A stretch of 64,000 bases of DNA from positions 5,208,001 through 5,272,000 of the forward strand of contig NC_135355.1 of the NCBI RefSeq assembly GCF_051622035.1, written 5' to 3'. Each line of letters starts with the position of its first letter. Position 1 is the stretch's first letter. Below are positions 56,917-64,000 of the stretch, piece after piece. The translations under genes and the position numbers were made by a program. The notes below the pieces were generated by a model, which was not told the DNA's origin, ran no database searches, and saw nothing but the letters and a program-made list of their open reading frames with translations. The DNA is from Arctopsyche grandis (Eukaryota > Arthropoda > Insecta > Trichoptera > Hydropsychidae).

Positions 56917-59900
56917 TTAATCGGCGGCTTCTTGTTCGCTTCGGATGAGTTCTTCCGATGGTGTCGTATTTTTCTCTTCGTCGGCCTCTTCCTCGGCAGC
57001 CTCTCCGTCGTCGACAACTTCTTCGTCGACCGCAACTTCGGCGCCGTTCGTCTTCTTCTCCGACTCGACGGAAGGTTCTCGCGAACTCGCAATGCCATTT
57101 GTTTCGATTTTTTCCACACTGTCGTCTACATTATTTACAAGTTCATTTTCTGCAACTTGCGTCTAAACAAAACAATACAAAGTAATTAGAAATATAAACT
57201 AACCAAATTTAATCAAAAAATAATACAGCACGGCAGAAACAATTAGACAATCAACACTTTGATTAGAAAGTAATCACTTACTAGGGCAAAATAGGGCATT
57301 TTTCTTATATGTATTTCAAATGTCTCTAGCTAAAATAATATTACAGTATATATTTTTCTATGAATTAAAATACATAGGCAATGAACATATGACAACAATA
57401 AATAGTAATATAATAATTACTAGACAATCGTCTTGCTTCTATGATGGGATGGTACCTGCCGGTGTGGACAATACGACTTTTTTTAGTATGTCGTCCGAAA
57501 TTTCTTCAAACCATACATTTTCAACAGTTTTTTTAACTCATAATTTGCCCCAGGGTGTTGTTTTTATTCCCTTTGCTTTTTAATAGCCCATAAATATTCG
57601 ATAGGTTGTAAGTCGGGGCTATTGTCTGGTCATTTTAGTGACCCTAAGCCCTTGTTAACGGCAGTTATATGGAAAAAGCTGGTTTTACTGCGAAAAATTC
57701 CACAAAATTTGGACTTAAGATGATTGGGAGAATGTAATCTTTACTGACGAGAGCAAGTTTAATATTGGCGACTCCGACAGAATAAATTGGATGAGGAGAA
57801 AGCCGAACGAACATTTCAGTTATCAGTGTGTTACTAGAATAGTTGAAAACCGGGCGGCCAAATGATTTGGGGATGTTTTTCGTATTACGGCATGGAAGTG
57901 CTACGTTTTTTCAATGGTACAGTGAAGACTATAGACTATGAAAAAAATTTGGGAATTTATTTCCGTCTTTTATTGAACAACATCTTTCAAAGTCAACCGA
58001 CTTCAAAATTTCAGGCCGATTTTGCAAATTATCATCGGGCACAAATGATATTTATTGTATTTAAAATAAGTGATTGATATCATCAAACAAATTTAATAGC
58101 ATTTTATTAAGTTTGGACGGCTATTTTTTTTACAAATAAAAAAATACAAAGAGAAAGTAGATATTCATCACTAAAATGACCAGACAATAGCCCCGACTTA
58201 CAACCTATCGAATATTTATGGGCTATTATAAAGCAAAGGGAATAAAAACAACACCCTGGGGCAAATTATGAGTTAAAAAAACTGTTGAAAATGTATGGTT
58301 TGAAGAAATTTCGGACGACATACTAAAAAAAGTCGTATCGTCCCCGCCGGCAGGTACCATCCCATCATAGAAGCAAGACGATTGTCTAGTAATTATTATA
58401 TTACTATTTATTGTTGTCATATGTTCATTGCCTATGTATTTTAATTCATAGAAAAATATATACTGTAATATTATTTTAGCTAGAGACATTTGAAATACAT
58501 ATAAGAAAAATGCCCTATTTTGCATGTTTTTTTAAATTCGTATCTCGCCTTAATTTAAAAATATAAATAATCTTTTTTAATCGTAAAACATGTTAAATAG
58601 TTGAAATCAAATAATAAAACCAAAAAAACTTGTGTATAGCTTCATGTAATTAAAAAAAATCGAAAACATCGAACAATTGAAAGTGATGCGATTTCTCTGC
58701 ATGTTACTGTACATGCAGGGTTGGAATTGAACGAAAGGCTGATGTATGGGCTATGGCTGAGAAAGAGTATGTTACGACTGATTGTTAGAAGGGGATGAAA
58801 AGGGGTAGAGATGTAACGGTTAGTCGCAGTTGGACCTGTGCTCCGCGCGGTTGGTCACTAAGCATCCGCACGCATCATATTAATAAACAACGTGACTGAA
58901 AACGCACGTGTTTGGTCTTCACCTCAACCACTACATCCTAACTGTGGTCCATGAACAGCGACATCTGTCAGGATTCTTTCCGATATTTTCCTCACCACTG
59001 AACCTCACGATATTTTCCTCACCACTGAACCTATCAACTTGAAATTTTATATTTGTATTATTCATGTACTAACTGAGAGTCGACAAAGTTTTGGCACGAA
59101 TTCGCAAACCGGAAGTAGTGATTTTTTTTAAAACAACAATTCATTATTTTATTTGGACCTTTTAAATTATTGCCATCTTCTTGATATTTTATGTTTACAA
59201 TATTTAAAGTAATGTCAAGTGAGAAAAAAAATTTAAACAAAATCCGACAACCGGAAGCAGAACTTTTGTCTTGTGTAAGTTTCCCTACATTTGCGCTCAA
59301 TTTGTATTGAAAATGCTGTCATAGCCAGTATGTGTGAACGTGTATGTATGTTTAATTATCGAATTTTGTTTTGTAGCCTTCTTATATTCCTCAAATACAT
59401 AGACAAAGTCATGGATTGGTTACATTCGTATTTTTATTCAATTGAAGTGTTAATTTTCCTGTTAATAATCGTCCAATTGTTTCCACCCCCTTCTGTATAT
59501 TAATTCAATATAAAACAATAATAGCATGTAATATTAATTACAATAAACAGAATACCTTTGATTGTGCTTCTTGGATTACATTATTAGATTCGTCATTGTC
59601 ATTTGAATTCGGTACTTCGACTCTTAAAAACTGCTCCAATTTATCAATCTCATTAGCCAGATCGAATTGGTCATAGTCCTGAAAATATTTTAAAGAACTG
59701 TCTGATAATCAAACTTCAAAGAATACATGCGCGTTTATAAGTTTAACATTTGTTAAGCCATATTGATCAGACAACGAAGAGATAAGTATTTGCTTCCCGT
59801 ATAAAATTGAACGCTTGCCAAATAACATCTAAACATCACAAATATCTCTCAACAACTACGAGAGCTCTTTTGCAAGGACAAATCTTCAAATCATTAATTA

Positions 59901-60142
59901 TTCGATTTTAATGAACCATATGCATGTGGATTAATTACCCCACAGTAGTCTCGATCGTTGAATATTTGAGGTGGCAAGGGATGTCTCGGACTAGTGTCGC
60001 TCACTGTACACCCCAAAGATGTTGAATTAGTCTGCATGAAATCCTTCTCGTCTTCTTTTCCTGGTTCGGTGATGTCGACGGCGACGAACGGCACATTTTT
60101 CGATTCCAATATCATGAACACACGCTGTTGTCTCTTTTTCAC
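56917..60142 (-). CDS. Sh3beta: SH3-domain-binding glutamic-acid-rich protein (SH3BGR/Sh3beta), 3' three exons
   Basis: Minus-strand exons 59939-60142, 59556-59678 and 56917-57162 join in phase 0 to 190 codons plus stop. The first visible exon opens VKKRQQRVFMILESKNVPF, then VDITEPGKEDEKDFMQ and PRHPLPPQIFNDRDYCG; the second continues DYDQFDLANEIDKLEQFL. These are signature stretches of the SH3BGR family, a thioredoxin-like fold without the redox cysteines, with a proline-rich PLPPQIF site. The last exon is a Glu/Asp-rich tail (EEVVDDGEAAEEEADEEK). The N-terminal exon with the start codon was not found up to 64000 and should lie to the right, so the gene is partial here. The exon 2-3 intron (57163-59555) contains a Tc1 remnant and a CTTCCGGT repeat. 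Its role is inferred from the family as a small cytosolic adaptor-like protein. Confidence 0.9.
57285..58525 (+). mobile_element. Tc1 remnant with inverted duplication of its 3' part
   Basis: The centre (57700-58020, +) encodes a Tc1 DDE stretch: VIFTDESKFNIGDSDRINWM and RRKPNEHF, then MIWGCFSYYGMEVLRFFNGT, with frameshifts. The arms 57285-57650 and 58160-58525 are near-perfect inverted copies of each other, both encoding the transposase C-terminus (LQPIEYLWAIIKQ-like, then FEEISDDILKK) in mutated form. One arm shows the correct order after the centre; the other is its reversed duplicate. Both outer edges read GCAAAATAGGGCAT and its complement. It lies inside the Sh3beta intron. Confidence 0.75.
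58735..58965 (+). mobile_element. Possible LTR fragment
   Basis: TGTTACGACTGATTGTTAG (58769) to CCTCAACCACTACA (58936), with a TTAATAAACAA poly(A)-like signal, then TCCTAACTGTGGTCCATG. LTR-like order, but no target duplication or second LTR. Confidence 0.35.
58970..59440 (-). repeat. CTTCCGGT dispersed repeat, copy D (partial, minus)
   Basis: ACCGGAAGT at 59108-59116 and ACCGGAAGC near 59249-59257. It matches copy A's 15280-15670 part, ending with GTCATGGATTGGTTACATTC. Partial copy inside the Sh3beta intron. Confidence 0.65.
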
Positions 60143-60833
60143 CTGAAAACAAACACGACAACGTTTTAAATATGCACATTCAACGCGAGCGAACTTAACT
60201 AGACTGTAAAATTCAAAGTAAAAATCAGAACGAAAAGATGCTTTCGAGTGTGACAAATTAATTAGTATTTTGATTCATTCGCATATTAATGTGCGCATAA
60301 AAAACTGCTCTACAATTTTTGAGACGTAGAAAAATTAATAGTGGAAGTTAGACCGGTCGGGTTGATAGATAAATTTTGATTTAATAGTTCAACATCCTCA
60401 TTATCAGTGCGATGACACTCGAGCTTCATAACACCGTATATATATATTTATAAATTTAGATACATATGTATGTTAAACTATTGCAATAAGTCACTCTTTT
60501 AATTTCGCAAATAGATATAATCAATTGAAACGATGGGGGGGAGAAATGACCGATCGGCGTTTTGCCAACAAGTCCGTGACATTGAAATACGCCGATAGGC
60601 GTTGTATTTTGAGTGTGTAAAAGATAAACAAGACTACTACCCGCTAAGCCTTTCAAGGTAGCATTGAAAAATGTTTATAAAGACTGGTTTACACCGCAAC
60701 TTAAAAATTTATAACCATAGCAGAATTTCTCGATGAAAATACCTAACTGCCGAGTATTTTAGATTGTGAGCATTACATTTTAACAACAGATTGAAAGAAG
60801 ATGGAACTAGTTTTGGAAAAATACATACATTAA

Positions 60834-61318
60834 CCGTTTGCCCGCGGCCGTCTTCTATGGAAGCTTTGCGCGACAAGTCTGTAGCGCGGCTGTCTTCCAT
60901 AGAATTTCTGAACTTTGCACGGGATTTTGAGGCTTATATGCGCCTATTTCAACTGTTTTAAGGTTCAAATTTGGTTGAATATATTACTGAGAGTTGAATG
61001 CCATCTATTCAATTTGCTTAAAATGAATATATACCAGTCAAAAATTAGTTTTTTGTGGAACCATACTGAAGCCTCGTCTATGTGACGTCACGTCTTCATA
61101 CAATTATGAAGAATAATTATTTGACAATTAATCCAAAACTACGAGACATATTATGTATTTTATTGTTTAAAATAATACTTCATGTGTTAATTAACATATC
61201 TGGTTACTTGAGTAAATATTAAAATCTGTATTTTAAGTCGAAAACTCGATTTCCAAATTCGCGAAAAAGGTGCCGCGTACAGGGCTTGTTCGCTATATTT
61301 ATTGCTGTGGGCAAAGGG
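60834..61318. mobile_element. Second piggyBac-type MITE, nested
   Basis: TTAA at 60830-60833 and 61319-61322 flank inverted ends CCGTTTGCCCGCGGCC and GCTGTGGGCAAAGGG. A short hairpin (GGCCGTCTTCTATGGAAG / GCTGTCTTCCATAGAA) lies at the left. No transposase. Confidence 0.75.
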
Positions 61319-61324
61319 TTAATA

Positions 61325-61670
61325 GATAGGTTAATAGTTGTGGCTATTTGCAGGTAGTTTCTGCGAATTATTGGCTATTTGCAGGTACTATATCTACGAC
61401 AGGCGCAAAGCCTTCTGCGCATGCGCGTGAATCCGATTATAATTTCTTACATTTAATGTATGCTAGGCTTGATTGAATTAATAATATAACTAATTTGGAT
61501 TATATTTTATACTCTGCGTCACTTTACGAGTTCGAACTAAATTTTAAGAGGTTTAAAACAAAATTTTAGCAGTAAACAAGCAGAAAGCTTTGCGCCTGTC
61601 GCAGATATAGTACCTGCAAATAGCCAATAATTTGCAGATATAGTACCTACAGATAGCCACAACCTATTTT
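61325..61670. mobile_element. Palindromic MITE with about 85-bp arms, nested
   Basis: GTTGTGGCTATTTGCAGGTA, ATTATTGGCTATTTGCAGGT and GACAGGCGCAAAGCCTTCTG are mirrored at 61582-61668 (GCTTTGCGCCTGTCGCAGAT, GTACCTGCAAATAGCCAATA, ACAGATAGCCACAACC). Confidence 0.75.
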
Positions 61671-61878
61671 ATATTGTTGCAAGATATATTAGAGTCTAAA
61701 CACACCTTTACAAAACTCGGAAATCCTCAGCGGTAGTTATCTAGGGTTTGTTTGGATTAGCTACAATTTTTACACCTGCTTTCTAATGGATTTCTAAATA
61801 AATCTAGTTGGAAATGTTGGCGAAGTTTTCAGCGTGGCGGTCTTTCAACAGAACCGTCGTCACCACTCAAAGGGTTAA

Positions 61879-62519
61879 TATGATTCAACATCATCAAAGC
61901 GTGTACATGAAATTTGAATCTGATTTGCATTAAAAGTAAGCATTTGCATTGTGAATAATGTCACTGTCACCGTCACCGTCGCGACCACAGTTTACGTATG
62001 ACTAAACTTGAATTAAATTATAAATACCTACATAAATGGTTTTTAGCATTATATGTATTATTTAGTGAATGTTTTACAATTAATGATAATCAAACATTGT
62101 TTAATAATCCCTACTGTGAAAGCAAGCAGTGTGGTTTAAATTATTTTGATGAATATAATGTTTTATCAGAATAAAAGTGATTGCTTTATCTTCATTTTCT
62201 TTATTGTCATTTTCTAGATTTATCAGACTAAAGTTTTAATTTTCTGATATAATTTCAAAAACATCACCTGATATAATTTCTCTTGGTAGATTTGCTTTTA
62301 AGTAAAACACCTGAAGTTAAAAAAAAAAAACACACATGAAAACCACTTGTTGTCAGAATTAGAATCTTTTAGAATGCTGATTTGTTTAATAATTTGCAAT
62401 CGAACAAAATTAAAGAGTGCAGTGCTTTTCTAAGAGAACTCTCTAGAAACTTCTCTGACGAATCACCGATTGGAAATCCAAAATCCGCTGTACATATGTA
62501 AAAATCGCTGTACACAATT
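61879..62519. other. No recognised features
   Basis: AT-rich with a short CACCGTCACCGTCGCG-like tract at about 61967-61983. I searched here for the missing first exon of Sh3beta and did not see it. Confidence 0.45.
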
Positions 62520-62800
62520 AACAATCCATTAATTAATTAGTCCATAGAGACATCTAGGGATTAAGACTTGAACATAAATTTTTACATATTGTACTTAGAT
62601 ATCAAATTCAGATATTGGTGACATAGCAGGTAGGATGGTGTTTGCCAATTTGATAGAGGAACCGTTTCAACAATGAAATCAGATAAATTGGCAAACTCTG
62701 ATAGGAAACGATTGACTCGGAGTCGCAAACATCCAAGTGTGACCAGCAGCATTAAAGATTAGCACGGGATCGAACCCGCATCCACCGAGCCATACCATTT
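62520..62800 (-). mobile_element. tRNA-derived SINE, copy 6 (minus)
   Basis: Minus strand: box B GCGGGTTCGATCCCGTGC (about 62765-62782), body TCCTATCAGAGTTTGCCAAT and CATTGTTGAAACGGTTCCTC, tail CCTAGATGTCTCTATGGAC (about 62540-62558). Confidence 0.75.
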
Positions 62801-62834
62801 ACATATGTACATACATATATGCAGCACTTTGTAT

Positions 62835-63476
62835 TAGTACATCAGAGATATTCGAAAGTAAACCCAATGGGGAATTTTATTTAGAAATTTATTTATTTAG
62901 AACTAGCTGAACCCGGCAAGCGTTGCAATGCCACAATATATTTGTTAACGTGGGCCATCCGCTGTGTGTTTGTGGTAAAGCCCCGATTGGTCAGTACATT
63001 CGAGTGCGAGGTAGGCGTGGCGCGATTATTGTCACGCTGGCGGCGTGATGCGTTGAAGGCGGGATAGCTTTACTTTCGCGTCAGTAAAATCGTAATTACG
63101 ATTATCATTAACAGGTTTTTTCCCGTTTTTTTTTACAGTAATCTTCCCAGACATGCATACAACAAATGCTGAAAGTTCCATCGTAATCGGTTCAGTGGTT
63201 TAGGAGCCTATTCGATACACACAGACAGACATTCATTTTTATATATATAAATTTTAAATTAAAATGAAACTCACTCCAATACACGGCAATAAAACAACAA
63301 ATATCCTGTCCCACGAATGGTGATTTGATCGAATTTGAAATGAATCAGAATTATTCACGCCGTAGAGCAACAAACTGAATATCTCTGCTTGAGTTGCATT
63401 TGAATGCGTTTACATAAACAGTGTTTCTGTGCAGTTACTGGGTAAAGACGTGTCAGCGTTTCGCTATGTACGATAA
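62835..63476 (+). pseudogene. Inverted partial duplicate of the dib promoter, leader and start codon
   Basis: The plus strand matches the minus strand of 52100-52390: TTCGAAAGTAAACCCAATGG, AATGAATCAGAATTATTCA, TGCTTGAGTTGCATTTG, CATAAACAGTG, GACGTGTCAGCGTTTC and then ATGTACGATAA, where dib has ATGTACGATAAGGCC. Matching is high by eye, with scattered substitutions. About 350 bases (62903-63255) are an inserted element absent from the dib copy. The copy stops at the Harbinger insertion, right after codon 3. Whether more of the gene follows beyond 64000 cannot be seen. Confidence 0.85.
62903..63255 (+). mobile_element. Inserted repeat, ACTAGCTGAACCCGG to TATATATATAAAT
   Basis: Begins ACTAGCTGAACCCGGCAAGC and ends with TCGGTTCAGTGGTTTAGGAG, ACACACAGACAGACATTCAT and TTTTATATATATAAAT. 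This pattern of ends is common in insect repeats. Its borders are shown by comparison with the uninterrupted dib 5' region. A fragment of the same terminus is at about 25034-25053. Confidence 0.65.
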
Positions 63477-63901
63477 AGGTCTGACCGCACTATGCGTCAA
63501 CCGAACGATACGACGCGACCAAATATTGATTGTATGAAATTGCATGAGACATAACGCACTACGCGACAACCGCATGACTTGCGACAATTATTAAGTTCAA
63601 AAGTAAATTAAGCTTCCTTAAGCCGTGGCAAAAGTTTATGGTATTCTCCTTCATATCGTGACTTTGAAATAGCATGTAGCCATAATCTTTTGGTTTTTCT
63701 CGACTGTTCTCCTTCCTCGCATATCAAAGATACTATAGTAGCGTCCGTTTCGTTCATCTTGCTCCGAGGTACCGAACGAATGATTGACATAATTTACTGC
63801 GTAGTGTTCAAATGCGGCACACGAAACAGTGTGCGCTAATATTGTCGCACACTGTTTCGTCGGGTCGTATCGTTGGGTTGACGCATAGTGCGGTCAGACC
63901 T
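63477..63901 (-). mobile_element. PIF/Harbinger-type element, internally deleted
   Basis: Inverted ends AGGTCTGACCGCACTATGCG and CGCATAGTGCGGTCAGACCT, extending inward to GATACGAC, are flanked by TAA on both sides (63474-63476 and 63902-63904), the 3-bp target of Harbinger elements. The minus strand 63608-63790 encodes 60 residues including KRLWLHAISKSRYEGEYHKL, like the start of Harbinger transposases (R.FW.H......GE...L). The DDE domain is missing. Confidence 0.8.
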
Positions 63902-64000
63902 TAAGAGGGCTGGACACCAGCGCCTTGTACATACAAACGTATTACACTTCTCCCTTCCTCAATTATGGCACTAGAGAATTTTTTTTAATATGCTACGGAT
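63902..64000 (-). mobile_element. TTAA-flanked GAGGGCTG MITE, copy 2, runs off the window
   Basis: TTAAGAGGGCTGGACACCAG (with the T at 63901), then GCGCCTTGTACATACAAACG and CTCCCTTCCTCAATTATGGC match the right part of 9062-9592 read on the minus strand. Its other end is outside. Confidence 0.75.

Larger units (their letters stand above)
60540..61874 (-). mobile_element. piggyBac-type MITE, copy 2, split by two insertions
   Basis: The right end CACTCAAAGGG is followed by TTAA (61875-61878). The parts 60540-60829 and 61670-61874 together match 36217-36823 in inverse, including ACGCCGATAGGCGTTGTATT and TCTAAACACACCTTTACAAA. Two elements sit between them (60834-61318 and about 61325-61668). The left terminus is degenerate. 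Confidence 0.75.

Noticed and set aside
56945..57189. Ser-rich and Arg-rich frames on + opposite the Sh3beta last exon
   Set aside because: They are shadows of the Glu/Asp-rich coding exon on the minus strand, which has correct phase and family match.
59894..60256. 120-codon frame starting upstream of the Sh3beta exon
   Set aside because: The part before 60142 reads through the intron; a TTTTCAG acceptor and the family match begin at 60142.

Overview
The window is eukaryotic, AT-rich nuclear DNA from an insect. Evidence: spliced genes with GT-AG introns; a steroid-hormone P450 of the ecdysteroid (Halloween) type; a cuticular protein with a Rebers-Riddiford-like domain; and a dense load of insect-type transposons (mariner, Tc1, piggyBac, hAT, Harbinger, tRNA-derived SINEs, non-LTR fragments, solo LTRs). 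I cannot fix the order from sequence alone.

Five host genes can be assembled by joining exons across splice sites. (1) A four-exon cuticular protein gene on + (2806-28388, 421 codons) has a 21 kb first intron packed with repeats. (2) and (3) are two paralogous secreted proline-rich proteins on + (31776-33685 and 38020-39459). Each has a first coding exon that is only the ATG, then a signal peptide, a dibasic cleavage site before DAPY, and long poly-proline blocks. (4) A complete eight-exon mitochondrial-clan P450 on - (41745-52112, 525 codons) is recognisable as CYP302A1/disembodied; its introns carry a solo LTR, a mariner deletion derivative, LINE pieces and foldback elements. (5) The last three exons of an SH3BGR-like (Sh3beta) gene lie on - (56917-60142); its first exon must lie beyond the right edge.

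The cuticular gene and the two proline-rich genes may all feed the extracellular matrix or cuticle, and ecdysteroids made through the P450 control moulting. No shared regulation can be read from the sequence.

The most striking observation is at the right end. Bases about 62835-63476 repeat, in inverted orientation, the promoter, 5' leader and start codon of the P450 gene (52100-52390). The copied start codon is followed after two codons by a Harbinger-type element, and that element's end abuts a TTAA-specific element that runs off the window. A second P450 copy or pseudogene may therefore continue outside. Other notable items: a dispersed repeat with a regularly spaced ETS-like ACTTCCGGT motif; foldback elements whose ends are arrays of short degenerate words; a Tc1 remnant with its 3' part duplicated in inverted orientation; and nested piggyBac-type insertions.
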